DNA of 64,000 nucleotides from Arcticibacter tournemirensis. GTDB taxonomy: Bacteria > Bacteroidota > Bacteroidia > Sphingobacteriales > Sphingobacteriaceae. The stretch covers positions 3,286,001 to 3,350,000 of the forward strand of contig NZ_VFPL01000001.1 of NCBI RefSeq assembly GCF_006716645.1. Direction: 5' to 3'. Every line of letters starts with the position of its first letter. The first letter of the stretch is position 1. This document shows positions 1 through 9,654 of this stretch, in pieces. The notes beneath the pieces are model-generated. The model was given only the letters and a program-made list of their open reading frames with translations. It searched no databases and was not told the DNA's origin. The position numbers and the translations under genes are program-made.

Positions 1-360
1 ATGGGCAACCGCAAGTCGCTACATCTGTTTCTCGCTTCAGGGTATGTGTTCACACTAACGGACGATTTTAAACTGAAACCTTCATTTCTGGTGAAGGGAG
101 TAAAAGGCGCACCTTTGGAAGCTGATTTTAATGCAACGTTATGGATAAAGGATGTGTTCGCAATAGGCGCCCAGTACAGGAGCAGCGCCGACCTGGCGGG
201 TATACTTGAGGTACAGGCAACTCCGCAGATTCGTATTGGATACAGCTACGACCACAGCATTACCCGTTTGAGGAACTTTAATACAGGAAGCCACGAAATT
301 ATGCTCAGGTATGAATTCGGTTCGCGCAGGGGCAAGATTTTATCACCGAGATATTTCTGA
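1..360 (+). CDS. PorP/SprF-like outer-membrane barrel protein, C-terminal part
   Basis: The open frame enters from the left edge and its last 119 codons are visible; the ATG at base 1 is probably internal, because PorP/SprF family proteins are usually around 300 residues. The visible part shows alternating beta strands typical of an outer-membrane barrel and the family-like endings around 'IRIGYSYDHSIT' and 'GSHEIMLRYEF'. PorP/SprF proteins are partners of type IX secretion or gliding adhesins and are usually encoded just before a TPR-PD40-OmpA protein, which is exactly the gene that follows (ATG 10 nt after this stop codon). The family call rests on the C-terminus and the neighbour. The substrate is not visible in this window. 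Confidence 0.75.
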   Translation: MGNRKSLHLFLASGYVFTLTDDFKLKPSFLVKGVKGAPLEADFNATLWIKDVFAIGAQYRSSADLAGILEVQATPQIRIGYSYDHSITRLRNFNTGSHEIMLRYEFGSRRGKILSPRYF

Positions 361-370
361 AACACAGTTT

Positions 371-2494
371 ATGAAGCTTAAAATATTTTTAACGGTCCTT
401 TTTATTACTTCGCTGATTTGCCGGCTGGCTGCTCAATCTTCAGACAAGGAAACGCCAGCGATGAAGAAGGCTATTTCAGAATATAACTCTCTCCGGTACT
501 TATCAGCAATTCACCATTTGAATGCAGTCCTTGAAAAAGACACTTCCAATGTGAAAGCCATGGAAATGATCGCTTTCAGTTACAGACAGGTTAAAAACTA
601 TGACGAAGCGCTCTTCTGGTATGAGAAGCTAAGCCATCAAAAATCTTTAAAAGCAGACTGGGTGCTTTACTTCGCAGAGGCGCTTGCGAGCAAGCAGCAA
701 TACGAGAAATCAGAACAATGGTATCGTAAATATCTCAGTATGATGCCGGCGGACAAACGTGCATCAGAATTTTCCCGCGCTGATTTAAATAGCTTCACGC
801 AGAATAATGGATTTTGGAAGGTTGCCTACACCAACCTGAATACTGCTGCTTCGGAATATTCTCCTTTATATTACAAGGATGGACTTCTATTCAGCAGCAA
901 CCGCCTGCGAAAGAGTGCCTCCGGACGGGTTTTTCCCTGGGATAACACACCTTATAGCAATTTATATCAGGTCGCCAAACTCAAAGATGTTAAAGATGTA
1001 GATACTGATAGTATGATGAGGGTAGCCTTCAAGGGTAGTGGAAAGGCATATAGGTTTAATAACGACGACACCGAACCCACCAGCAACGACAGCAAAACAC
1101 TGGGGCAATACAATCCTGCTCTTTTTATGGACACGCTTGGTCTGGCATTGAATTCTTCAGGTCTCGCTAAACCCCTGATGGGGAGGGTGAACACAAAATA
1201 TCACGAAGGTCCGGCTTCGGCATTTCCCGATGGCTCTCTGATATTTACGCGGAATAACTTTTACAAAGGACGACAAGGCAAAAGCAAAACAGGGATCAAC
1301 AAGCTGAAACTCTATATTGCCAGCGGCAGCGGCTTAACAACGATAACAGAATTTCCTTATAATAGCGACGAGTATTCTGTCGGACACCCTGCTCTTAGTA
1401 CAGACGGAAACATCCTCGTTTTCGCTTCCGATATGCCGCAGGGTTATGGTGGAACTGACCTGTATTACTGCGTTCGCTCGGGAGCAGGGCAATGGACACG
1501 ACCAGTAAATCTCGGGAAGCAGATCAATACGGAAGGGAACGAACAGTTTCCATATCTTGCAAAAGACGGAACCCTTTTCTTTGCCTCGACCGGGCACGCC
1601 GGTCTGGGCGGACTTGACGTATTCGAGGTCGCTTTGAAAGATATGAAGCCTGTTCACCAGCCTCGTAATATGGGTGTTCCTGTGAACTCCTCTGCTGACG
1701 ACTTCGGACTGGTAAGAAGTGAAGACGGAAAGAGTGGTTATTTCAGTTCTAACAGGAGGGGTGGAGACGATATATACCATTTCAGCCAGGCAAGTTCAAG
1801 GGTCAGAATTGAAGGCACTATAAAAGACGCAAGAACCAAGCTTCCTTTAGGAGGAAGCCGGCTGCTGATGCGCCATCTGGACGGTACTGATACCGTAAGA
1901 ACAGACACCAAAGGACAGTTCAGCAAGGATCTGGCGAAAGAAAGAGACTATGAAATTACAGGTCAGAAGTTAGGATACGTAAGCCAGATGGGCTTTACTA
2001 CAACAGTGGGCATCACGAAAGACTCAGTTATCAGGATGGATATTTTGCTGAATAAAACGGAGAGTCCTCAGCAGTATGTGATTAGTAACTGTGATTCTCT
2101 GAAACGCGTTTTCTCTGTTCAGAATATTTATTACGACCTGGACCGGTCTGAAATACGTTACGATGCCCGACCTGCGCTGGATGAGCTCGTAGCACTAATG
2201 AAAAAATATCCTGAAATTACTGTCATCACATCCAGCCATTGCGACAGCAGGGCCTCAGAGGAATATAACAGAAATCTATCATTACGCAGGGGAGAGGCAG
2301 CCAGGAGCTATCTTATTAGCAGGGGAATAAGTGCATTCCGTGTAAAAGTAGAATATTACGGAAAGACACGACTTGTGAACCGTTGCTACCCAGGAGTGGT
2401 CTGCTCCGAGCAGGATCAGCAACTAAACCGGCGCACTGAATTTGATGTAATTTTGAATGGCGTAAATCTGACGCAGCTAAACTGCGAAGATTAG
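371..2494 (+). CDS. TPR / PD40 / OmpA-family envelope protein
   Basis: A 707-residue secreted protein. I start it at ATG 371 because this gives a clean signal peptide (MKLKIFLTVLFITSLICRLA then AQS); the frame is open back to 311 but those codons overlap the previous gene. After the signal come TPR-like helices (about residues 25-150), WD40-like PD40 repeats with 'ALSTDGNILVFASD' and 'EQFPYLAKDGTLFFAS' motifs, a short carboxypeptidase-regulatory-like domain ('IEGTIKDARTKLPL'), and a C-terminal OmpA peptidoglycan-binding domain (about 595-700, with 'SSHCDSRASEEYNRNLSLRR'). This architecture is that of Bacteroidota OmpA partners of PorP/SprF proteins, including PorE of type IX secretion. The role as periplasmic anchor is inferred from family and neighbour. 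Confidence 0.88.
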   Translation: MKLKIFLTVLFITSLICRLAAQSSDKETPAMKKAISEYNSLRYLSAIHHLNAVLEKDTSNVKAMEMIAFSYRQVKNYDEALFWYEKLSHQKSLKADWVLYFAEALASKQQYEKSEQWYRKYLSMMPADKRASEFSRADLNSFTQNNGFWKVAYTNLNTAASEYSPLYYKDGLLFSSNRLRKSASGRVFPWDNTPYSNLYQVAKLKDVKDVDTDSMMRVAFKGSGKAYRFNNDDTEPTSNDSKTLGQYNPALFMDTLGLALNSSGLAKPLMGRVNTKYHEGPASAFPDGSLIFTRNNFYKGRQGKSKTGINKLKLYIASGSGLTTITEFPYNSDEYSVGHPALSTDGNILVFASDMPQGYGGTDLYYCVRSGAGQWTRPVNLGKQINTEGNEQFPYLAKDGTLFFASTGHAGLGGLDVFEVALKDMKPVHQPRNMGVPVNSSADDFGLVRSEDGKSGYFSSNRRGGDDIYHFSQASSRVRIEGTIKDARTKLPLGGSRLLMRHLDGTDTVRTDTKGQFSKDLAKERDYEITGQKLGYVSQMGFTTTVGITKDSVIRMDILLNKTESPQQYVISNCDSLKRVFSVQNIYYDLDRSEIRYDARPALDELVALMKKYPEITVITSSHCDSRASEEYNRNLSLRRGEAARSYLISRGISAFRVKVEYYGKTRLVNRCYPGVVCSEQDQQLNRRTEFDVILNGVNLTQLNCED

Positions 2495-3162
2495 GGTTTT
2501 TCATGCAGTTGAGCCTCGTCAGAAGATGATGATTGTCGCTCAGCAATTTCCAGCTTCAGTAATTCTCTTAGCTTACGGCTGAATGTTTCTTCTTTCATAC
2601 CGAGGAACGAAGCTAGTATATACTGTGGAACTGAATTCAATATTCCGTGATATACTTCCAGAAGCCATTCCACCTTCTTTTGTGCATTTGCATCTTTCAG
2701 GAATATTAAAGACGAATACATATCTTCTAAAATCTCTACACGCTTTTTATGAATAAGTGTTTCAAGATACCTTTGCTCCGCTATCAGCCGATGGTAATTT
2801 TCGATACTGAGCTCTTGTAAAACAGCACCCTGAGCAGCTACCAAATTTTCATGAGATACGCTTATCGCATCGCTGGTTGAGTTATAAAAACTCCTTTTAT
2901 CTGTAATCCAATGTCCCCGGCCTACGAGGAATGGAACAAAAAGCTTTTTGTCGTGATAGTGATATAAATAGGCGTAGCCTGATTCAATGTAATAGATCGC
3001 ACGGTTTGGTGAACCTTCTCTCAATAAGATGGTTTGACTTTCAAAGGTCCTTGAGATGCAATATTTTAAGATAGTCTGATGAATCTCGCTGGATGAAAGT
3101 ACTATATTATTAGCATCCAAAGCGGGAAAAGGATAAGAACAGCAATCGTTCGAACTACTCAT
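2491..3162 (-). CDS. Crp/Fnr-family transcriptional regulator
   Basis: A 223-residue protein with an N-terminal cyclic-nucleotide-binding-like beta roll (about residues 25-130, including 'ILLREGSPNRAIYYIESGYA') and a C-terminal helix-turn-helix region ('VPQYILASFLGMKEETFSRK', about 178-197). The layout matches the short Bacteroidota Crp/Fnr-like regulators, many of which lack the residues for cAMP binding; the ligand is not predictable here. Its last codons overlap the end of the convergent OmpA-family gene by 4 bp, so no terminator separates them. Target genes are unknown. Confidence 0.85.
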   Translation of the reverse strand: MSSSNDCCSYPFPALDANNIVLSSSEIHQTILKYCISRTFESQTILLREGSPNRAIYYIESGYAYLYHYHDKKLFVPFLVGRGHWITDKRSFYNSTSDAISVSHENLVAAQGAVLQELSIENYHRLIAEQRYLETLIHKKRVEILEDMYSSLIFLKDANAQKKVEWLLEVYHGILNSVPQYILASFLGMKEETFSRKLRELLKLEIAERQSSSSDEAQLHEKP

Positions 3163-3281
3163 AAGGTCATCTGTTTAGGTATTCATCTTCGCCACAGTGA
3201 GATAAGATGAGCTATTGTTTTGTTAAAGTTTAAGTAAACAAAAAAAAACAAAAAAGATTATGAAACCTAACACAAACTCCT

Positions 3282-4667
3282 TTAAATTTCAAAAACCTGA
3301 CCTTTTTCGGGTATTATAACATGATATCCTACTCCTTCAAGCTCTGTCTTCATGGCCTCCATGCTAGCAGGTTCGCCGTGCACAAGGAAAAGCTTTTTCA
3401 GTAGCTCTTTATCCTGCTTCTGAACGAGGTTTACTAAATCATTGTGATCCGCGTGCCCGCTGAATAAGTCGGTTTGCCTAATAGTGGCATATACAGACAA
3501 CTCCCGGTCACGAAGATGTATTACCGGATCTCCTCTTAACAAGCGATGCCCTAATGTTCCTTTCGCACTATAGCCGATAAATAAAATAGTACAATAGTAG
3601 TTCTGAATATTATAAAAAAGATGATCCTGAATACGTCCTCCTTCAAGCATTCCCGCCGAAGAGACAATGATGCACGGCTCCAGGTAATTCGAAATATGGC
3701 GGCTTTCCTTCATGTCCTGTACATAGAACAGGTTCTCAAACTCAAACTCGTCGCCACGACGCTGATAGAACTCGTGTGCTTCGTTGTTCAGCATAGGGTG
3801 ATACTTACGGAAAATCTCCGTTGCATAATTTGCAAGAGGACTGTCGACAAATATTTTAACTCGCGGAAGCAGACCTTCAGAAAAAATCTTGTTCAGGGAG
3901 TAAACTAAAGCTTGGGTGCGTCCGATGCTAAAAGCGGGTATAATCAACCGGCCTGGGTTTTTAATACAGGTTTCATCTATATTCCGAATCAATACCTGTT
4001 CTACAGTTTCGGCTTTACTATGGTACCTGCCTCCATATGTAGATTCGCACACCATATAATCTACAGGAGGAAGGTCGGCGGGATCAACCATTACAGGATA
4101 ATTCTTACGTCCCACATCGCCGGTAAACGCTATCTTTTTTTCAAAACCATGCTCGCGTACCGTAAGTATCACCGAAGCTGCACCAAGCAGGTGTCCGGAT
4201 GGTATCAGTTCGACGGTAATATCCCCGTTCAGCCTGAAAGGCTTGTTAAAGTCTATTGTGACGAAGCGATCCGAGGTATCCATAACATGCTTTTGAAGAT
4301 ACAAGGGCGCGAAGCCGCCATTCCTGTGCTTCCTTTTTGATCGACGACGTTGCTTGTTCATGTGAATATTCACAGAATCGAGCAGAAGCAACTCGGTAAG
4401 ATCAGCTGTAGGGGAGGTGCAAAGTATCTGCCCCTCAAAGCCAAGGCGAAGTAAGGTCGGAAGATTGCCGGAATGATCTATATGAGCATGGGTGAGAATT
4501 ACAACATCAATATCTTCGGGGTCAAAAGGAAAGAACGCGTTTTCCTCAAGCCTTGTTTCCCTCTCATAATCAAGTCCGCAGTCAATGAGTATTCTGTAAT
4601 TATTTACTTCAACAAGATGCATGCTGCCGGTTACCTGGCGTGCAGCGCCCCAAATGGTTAACTTCAT
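3282..4667 (-). CDS. Beta-CASP metallo-beta-lactamase fold hydrolase (RNase-like)
   Basis: A 461-residue cytoplasmic protein with the metallo-beta-lactamase signature HAHIDH at residues 60-65 (H60, H62, D64, H65 as zinc ligands), a later 'AFTGDVGRKNYPV' zinc-ligand region, a beta-CASP insertion, and a C-terminal 'GHADHNDL' plus 'VHGEPASMEAM' RNA-specificity domain. This is the YsgA/CPSF-73-like arrangement found in many bacterial proteins annotated as RNA exonuclease or MBL-fold hydrolase. RNA processing is the likely role by family; the substrate is unknown. The gene stands alone with 119 bp before the Crp/Fnr gene, and the start ATG gives the expected beginning 'MKLTIWGAARQVTGS'. Confidence 0.9.
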   Translation of the reverse strand: MKLTIWGAARQVTGSMHLVEVNNYRILIDCGLDYERETRLEENAFFPFDPEDIDVVILTHAHIDHSGNLPTLLRLGFEGQILCTSPTADLTELLLLDSVNIHMNKQRRRSKRKHRNGGFAPLYLQKHVMDTSDRFVTIDFNKPFRLNGDITVELIPSGHLLGAASVILTVREHGFEKKIAFTGDVGRKNYPVMVDPADLPPVDYMVCESTYGGRYHSKAETVEQVLIRNIDETCIKNPGRLIIPAFSIGRTQALVYSLNKIFSEGLLPRVKIFVDSPLANYATEIFRKYHPMLNNEAHEFYQRRGDEFEFENLFYVQDMKESRHISNYLEPCIIVSSAGMLEGGRIQDHLFYNIQNYYCTILFIGYSAKGTLGHRLLRGDPVIHLRDRELSVYATIRQTDLFSGHADHNDLVNLVQKQDKELLKKLFLVHGEPASMEAMKTELEGVGYHVIIPEKGQVFEI

Positions 4668-4781
4668 GAGATGAATAAATCAAACGATCCGCAGAATCAG
4701 AGATAAGCTACCGGATGTCGTAAAGATACAAAACAAGTAAAGATCTAAGCCTGATGATTTACTGTAAAATTGTCGATAGGA

Positions 4782-6605
4782 TCAAACTTCGAACTGCAGC
4801 TGACTTAAGTAGCGGTAAAGACCTTCTTCGTTTTTCATCAGCTCATCGTGGGTACCCGACTCTATTATATTACCTTTCTCCAATACAATAATCCGATCAG
4901 CTTCCCGTATGGTAGACAGACGGTGAGCAATAATGATAGAGGTGCGGTTTTTCATCAAAACCTCGAGCGCTTCCTGAACAAGCCTTTCTGACTCAGAATC
5001 CAGTGAAGATGTTGCTTCATCCAAAATAAGTATCGCGGGATCTTTAAGCAGAGCTCTTGCTATAGCAATACGCTGACGTTGCCCTCCGGAAAGTTTTACG
5101 CCTCTTTCGCCTACCATTGTATTGTAGCCTTCAGGAAGCGCCTTTATGAAGCGGTCGGCATTGGCTTTTTCAGCCGCAGCTTTAATTTCGTCATCGGTAG
5201 CATCCAGCTTTCCGTAGGCAATATTTTCCCTGATCGACCCTCCGAAGAGCAATACATCCTGAGGAACAATGGCCACCTGATTACGGATATCAGTAAGGGC
5301 ATAATGATCGGCAGGCTCGCCATCGAAAAGCACCTGGCCACCTTGCGGGTCATAAAAACGCAGTATCAGCGATGCAATGGTAGATTTGCCGGCCCCACTG
5401 GTGCCTACTATCGCCACCTTTTCGCCTGCTGTTGCTTTAAAGGATAAACCCTGCAATACGGTTATTTCTTTACGGGAGGGGTATGCAAATTCAACCTTGT
5501 TAAACTCGAGGTCACCCTTAATGAAACGCCGTGTGGCATTTTCTGAAGCGATTATATTAACAGGCTCATTCTGTTCGTTAAGTATCTCAATCACCCTTTC
5601 GCTTGACCCCAGGGCCTTTTGAACGTTAGCGTAAAGTTCGGGAAAAGTACCCATCGCTGCTCCCACAAACATCGAATAAAGGATGTACATCGTTAAATCA
5701 CCGATGGTTAAATCACCCCTTAGCACTAATATGGACCCATACCAAATAACGCCAACAATAGCACCAAACAAACAAAATATAATGAATGACGCAAAACCTC
5801 CTCTTAGGGTAGCTCCCTTTAAGGCTATTTTGACAACTTCGCGAAGCGTTTTATCATAGCGGCCTGCTTCATACGCCTCATTAGTAAAAGCTTTCACATT
5901 GCTAATGCCCTGAAGTGTTTCTTCTACTACTGTATTTGATTCAGCCAGCTTATCCTGGGCCTGTTTTGAGATTTTCCTGATCTTACGACCAAGGAATACA
6001 GCAGCAATGATCAGGATTGGCAATATGGAAATATTGAATAGAGTAAGCTTCGGAGATACGAACACCAGCAGACCAATTCCACCGGTTAGTAATATCACCT
6101 GTCTGATCATTTCAGCCAGGGTGGTAGTGAGAGTATCCTGAATTTGTGAAAGATCGGAAGAAAGCCGGCTATTTAACTCACCAACCCTCCGGTTGGCAAA
6201 GAAGTTCATCGGTAACGTAATTAGCCTGAAGTAGGTATCCCGCCTGATGTCTGCTATTGACTTTTCTGCTACTTCAACAAACAACCGGATCCTGAAGAAG
6301 GAAACAAACGACTGAAAAAAGAGGATCACAAAAGCCATGATCCCTATAGCATTGATAGTGGAAGGTATCATCCAGTTTTTGGGTTCACCTTTTGCAGCGT
6401 CAATCATAGCGCCGAGAAGTGCAGGTAAAACCAATCCGGTTAAACTCGACAGAAAAAGAAAGATCAAACCCAGGATAAACTTCCAACGGTAGGGTTTAAG
6501 ATAAGAAAGGAGCCCGGAAGCGGTCCGAAGCGACTGTTTGTTGATTTTAACTTTGTTAAGTTCTTGTTCAGGTGCAGTGCCGCTATTGAATCTGTTTCTC
6601 GCCAT
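4782..6605 (-). CDS. ABC exporter, fused membrane and ATPase domains
   Basis: A 607-residue half-transporter that should homodimerise in the inner membrane. Six membrane helices occupy about residues 35-330, followed by the nucleotide-binding domain with Walker A 'GTSGAGKS', signature 'LSGGQRQR', Walker B 'AILILDEATSSLD' and the H-loop 'IIAHRLSTI'. This is the MsbA/BmrA-like exporter layout (type IV fold). Substrate cannot be read from the sequence; lipid or drug export are both possible. It is transcribed alone, divergently from the exonuclease gene. Confidence 0.93.
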   Translation of the reverse strand: MARNRFNSGTAPEQELNKVKINKQSLRTASGLLSYLKPYRWKFILGLIFLFLSSLTGLVLPALLGAMIDAAKGEPKNWMIPSTINAIGIMAFVILFFQSFVSFFRIRLFVEVAEKSIADIRRDTYFRLITLPMNFFANRRVGELNSRLSSDLSQIQDTLTTTLAEMIRQVILLTGGIGLLVFVSPKLTLFNISILPILIIAAVFLGRKIRKISKQAQDKLAESNTVVEETLQGISNVKAFTNEAYEAGRYDKTLREVVKIALKGATLRGGFASFIIFCLFGAIVGVIWYGSILVLRGDLTIGDLTMYILYSMFVGAAMGTFPELYANVQKALGSSERVIEILNEQNEPVNIIASENATRRFIKGDLEFNKVEFAYPSRKEITVLQGLSFKATAGEKVAIVGTSGAGKSTIASLILRFYDPQGGQVLFDGEPADHYALTDIRNQVAIVPQDVLLFGGSIRENIAYGKLDATDDEIKAAAEKANADRFIKALPEGYNTMVGERGVKLSGGQRQRIAIARALLKDPAILILDEATSSLDSESERLVQEALEVLMKNRTSIIIAHRLSTIREADRIIVLEKGNIIESGTHDELMKNEEGLYRYLSQLQFEV

Positions 6606-6777
6606 TTAATCCTTTTATATTGCCCGAAAAAAGCCAACAAAAATACCGTTTTTATTCGCCCCGAGAGTGGGCAATACATCAACTGCACGTCATTTTTTCC
6701 TGCTCCCGCTTAGCCATTTTTTATTGTTCGTTTATTCAATAATGACATTCGTCACAACAAAACCAATCATAACAGGT

Positions 6778-6785
6778 TATATTTG
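6778..6785 (+). promoter_or_regulatory. Candidate -7 promoter box (TATATTTG)
   Basis: The octamer TATATTTG matches the Bacteroidota TAnnTTTG consensus and lies about 54 bp before the exonuclease start. No TTG is visible 19 nt upstream, so only the -7 element supports the call. Confidence 0.4.
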
Positions 6786-6838
6786 CAGCACGATGACAGC
6801 CGGAGGCTTTTATCAACACGACTAATCATTAAACGAAG

Positions 6839-7537
6839 GTGAGACCATATTTGATGTTTATAGATACTGAGGCCTCAGGACTACCAAAAAAATGGAACGT
6901 TCCCTACTCTCAGGATGATAACTGGCCCCATATTGTTCAACTGTCATGGCTGGTTTGCACCAGGGATGGAAAAGAAGTGAAACGGCAGGATTATTATATC
7001 AATAATAACGATTTTAAGTCCGCAGCTTCAGCTATACAGATTCATGGAATTACAGAGGAATTCAGACAACGGAGAGGTAAAGACCGCTCTGAAGTAATGT
7101 CGCTGCTTGCCGCCGATCTGCTTGAATACTCACCCCTTATTGTTGGCCATTTTACTGAACTTGATCTCCATATGATAGGTGCCGACTTTTACAGATCGGG
7201 AATGGGAAACCCGGCGCTTACACTACCGTCGTTTTGCACGATGATGGCCACCTCTCATTTTGTACGCAATCCTCAGATGAAATACGTCCGCCTTGGAGAG
7301 TTATACTCAACGCTATTCCATAGAAAGCTCGAGAATCAGCATAACGCCCTCGCAGATGCAAAAGCTACGGCCGACTGCTTTTTTGAGCTCTTAAAAAACG
7401 GCGACATTAACGATGCAAAAATCGAGAATCAACAGGCCGAGATGGATAAAGTAAAAGCAGAAATAAAATCTACCGGATACGGAATACCCGTTTTGATCGT
7501 ATTTTTGCTCACTGTTTTAATTGCATTTCTTCTATGA
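6839..7537 (+). CDS. DEDDh-type 3'-5' exonuclease with C-terminal membrane anchor
   Basis: A 232-residue protein related to the epsilon subunit of DNA polymerase III. The exonuclease motifs are visible: 'FIDTEASG' (ExoI, D-x-E, near residue 8), a central 'GHFTELDLHM' and 'HNALADAKAT' (ExoIII, H and D near 175). The last 20 or so residues ('GIPVLIVFLLTVLIAFLL') form a hydrophobic segment, so the enzyme is probably tethered to the inner membrane, which is unusual for this fold. I use the GTG at 6839 because family members begin shortly before the FIDTE motif; the ATG at 6854 is an alternative. The stop codon overlaps the next start (ATGA), so the two proteins are translationally coupled. Confidence 0.85.
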   Translation: MRPYLMFIDTEASGLPKKWNVPYSQDDNWPHIVQLSWLVCTRDGKEVKRQDYYINNNDFKSAASAIQIHGITEEFRQRRGKDRSEVMSLLAADLLEYSPLIVGHFTELDLHMIGADFYRSGMGNPALTLPSFCTMMATSHFVRNPQMKYVRLGELYSTLFHRKLENQHNALADAKATADCFFELLKNGDINDAKIENQQAEMDKVKAEIKSTGYGIPVLIVFLLTVLIAFLL

Positions 7538-9441
7538 GCCGCACTGAGTTTCTCAAGACTGTCGTTCCTTTTAACCTGCTTCCCAATGACGTAATCGAAA
7601 GCGTCGCTAATTTGCTGCATGAAGTAAATTATTCAAAAGACACTTTGATCTATCAGCAGGAAATAACCAAAATGAAAGGGGTAGATATCATTGTAAGCGG
7701 AGAGTATGAGTCGTTTTTTTATGATAGTGCTCAAAATAAACGCTTATTAGAGAAACATCATTCCGGTTTCTGTTATGGAGGTGTCTCCGTTCTTTTGAAT
7801 AGAAAGAGATCGTTGCGAACGGTTATTGCTAAGAAAGGGACCACGGTCTATTTCCTGCACCGGCGGGATTTCAGAGGCTTATGCCACGCCTATGATGATT
7901 TTTTTCATCATTTTACAAGTGACTTCGGCCGCCGGATGCTCAATGAGGAGTTTGCTCATTTCGCAAAGAAGCCAACATCTTTCGAAGAAAGTTTTATTGC
8001 TTCGGAACAGCTGTATTCGCGCAAGATAGAAAGCATTGAATCAAGAGAAATCATCTATTGTAAAACGTATACACCGATTTACGAAGCAGCGCAGATAATG
8101 AGCGCGGGTAAAATAAGCTGTCTCATAGTAAAGAATGAACAGGATAAGGTAGTCGGATTTGTTACCGATATAACACTAAGAGATAAGGTGCTTGCCACCC
8201 GTGGCGATTCTTCAGATCCCGTGGAACGGATAATGGACAATCCCGTGGTCACAATAAATGTTCATTCGTATGTTTATGAAGCGCTCCTTATGATGTTCAG
8301 CTCTAAAACGCGATATATACTCACCGAAGACCATGGAGTATTAAAGGGCATCATCAGCCGCAACAAACTTTTAAGTGAGCAGGCACAATCCCCGCTGGTA
8401 TATATACAGTCGGTTAAGCTATCCTTGTCTGTTGACGAACTGAAAAGTAAGTGGGAGCAGGTACCTCAAATGATCACCCAGCTGATCGGCCGCGGGGTAA
8501 ATGCTGAAATAGTGAATCAGATCATTACCACTGTGGCTGATACGATAGCACAGAAGGTGATTGAGGGAGTCATTGCCGACATGGGAACACCGCCTGCAAA
8601 GTTTGTTTTCATGGTGTTAGGAAGTGAAGGCCGCAAAGAACAAACCTTAAAGACTGATCAGGATAACGCTATTATCTACGAGGATAAGGCAAACGAGCAT
8701 AGGGAGGAAGTGCGGGAGTACTTTCTGAAATTTGCCGATACAGTTTCCGAAAAGCTAAATTACATCGGTTTTAGTTTCTGCACCGGGGGCTTTATGGCCA
8801 AGAATCCAAACTGGACTCATTCTCTTTCTCATTGGAAACGCAACTATGAAAGCTGGATGCTTGAATCTCTGCCCGAAACAGTTATCAAGTTCTCAACCTT
8901 TTTCGATTGCCGGTATATCTATGGTGAAATGCAGATCATGGAAGAACTATGGGCTTTCCTTGACGAAAAGCTGCAGCAGCCTATGGAAAAGCTCTTTTTT
9001 CATATGGCGAACAATGCCCTGCAATACCAGCCGCCCCTCACTTCTTTCTTCAAAAATATCCGGACGATTACGGTAGGCAGTCAGGAAGTTTTCGATATAA
9101 AGAAAGCGATGACGCCCATTGTTGATCTGGTTCGCGTATACGCCCTGAAGAACAGGATTTTTAAGGCGAATACAGGAGAACGACTGAAGGCACTGAAGGA
9201 AAAGGGAGTTTTTTCGGAAACAGCATATCATGAACTTAATCAGTCGTATTACTATCTTATGGCTATGCGCCTGCGGAAACAGGCTAGTCAGATTATTCAT
9301 GATAAAGTAGAACCTGATAATTATATTGATCCTACCAGCCTCACAAAAATTGAACAGGTTACATTAAAGGAGATTTTCAAAACAATAGAGGACTTCCAGT
9401 CGCGAATTAAAATGGAGTATACTAACAGTCTTTTCGGATGA
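7534..9441 (+). CDS. cNMP-binding / CBS-pair / DUF294 nucleotidyltransferase-like protein
   Basis: A 635-residue signalling-type protein. Domains in order: cyclic-nucleotide-binding beta roll (about residues 5-135), a CBS pair (about 165-285), then a DUF294 nucleotidyltransferase-like domain with 'GSEGRKEQTLKTDQDNAI' (the G-S...D-x-D pattern of GlnD-like enzymes, about 363-380) and a C-terminal DUF294 helical domain. The pairing of such a protein with an epsilon-like exonuclease is a recurring bacterial gene pair. Ligand and target are unknown; the combination suggests a regulator that senses nucleotides. It overlaps the exonuclease gene by 4 bp. Confidence 0.88.
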   Translation: MSRTEFLKTVVPFNLLPNDVIESVANLLHEVNYSKDTLIYQQEITKMKGVDIIVSGEYESFFYDSAQNKRLLEKHHSGFCYGGVSVLLNRKRSLRTVIAKKGTTVYFLHRRDFRGLCHAYDDFFHHFTSDFGRRMLNEEFAHFAKKPTSFEESFIASEQLYSRKIESIESREIIYCKTYTPIYEAAQIMSAGKISCLIVKNEQDKVVGFVTDITLRDKVLATRGDSSDPVERIMDNPVVTINVHSYVYEALLMMFSSKTRYILTEDHGVLKGIISRNKLLSEQAQSPLVYIQSVKLSLSVDELKSKWEQVPQMITQLIGRGVNAEIVNQIITTVADTIAQKVIEGVIADMGTPPAKFVFMVLGSEGRKEQTLKTDQDNAIIYEDKANEHREEVREYFLKFADTVSEKLNYIGFSFCTGGFMAKNPNWTHSLSHWKRNYESWMLESLPETVIKFSTFFDCRYIYGEMQIMEELWAFLDEKLQQPMEKLFFHMANNALQYQPPLTSFFKNIRTITVGSQEVFDIKKAMTPIVDLVRVYALKNRIFKANTGERLKALKEKGVFSETAYHELNQSYYYLMAMRLRKQASQIIHDKVEPDNYIDPTSLTKIEQVTLKEIFKTIEDFQSRIKMEYTNSLFG

Positions 9442-9654
9442 TTACCGGACGACAATAGGGTTTATGATTAACATCATTTTCGCTACTGATAATAGTCATA
9501 CAAAGATGCAAATAAGTACCATACCTTTATTTCATTAAACGCCTTTGAGCTTAAAAAAGGAGGTTATTAATGAGGATGAACAAATAGAAGAATCTTACCT
9601 AAATTAATGATTAAGGAAAAGAATCCCGGTCGCTCAACGATCGGGATTCTTGTT
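9442..9654. other. Intergenic region before the group II intron
   Basis: This stretch holds a strong Shine-Dalgarno-like AGGAGG (9558-9563) followed by ATG at 9570, but that frame ends after five codons (MRMNK). A neighbouring frame without a usual start reads 'NEDEQIEESYLN' to a stop at 9607. I see no convincing gene. The terminator hairpin at 9621-9649 and the intron boundary follow. Confidence 0.5.
9621..9649. terminator. Terminator hairpin, separated from its T-tail by an intron
   Basis: A 12-bp stem (9621-9632 with 9638-9649, one G-T wobble) closes a CTCAA loop. On the plus strand it is followed by TTGTT and then by the intron's GTGCG. Joining the sequence after the intron (TTATCAC from 11557) restores a T-rich tail, TTGTTTTAT, as an intrinsic terminator needs. 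On the minus strand the tail is CTTTTCC, so the hairpin probably ends both the DUF294 transcript and the convergent peptidase transcript. Confidence 0.85.

Noticed and set aside
1334-1780. 148-codon minus-strand frame
   Set aside because: It is antisense to the PD40 region of the OmpA-family gene, with no ribosome site or coherent domain.
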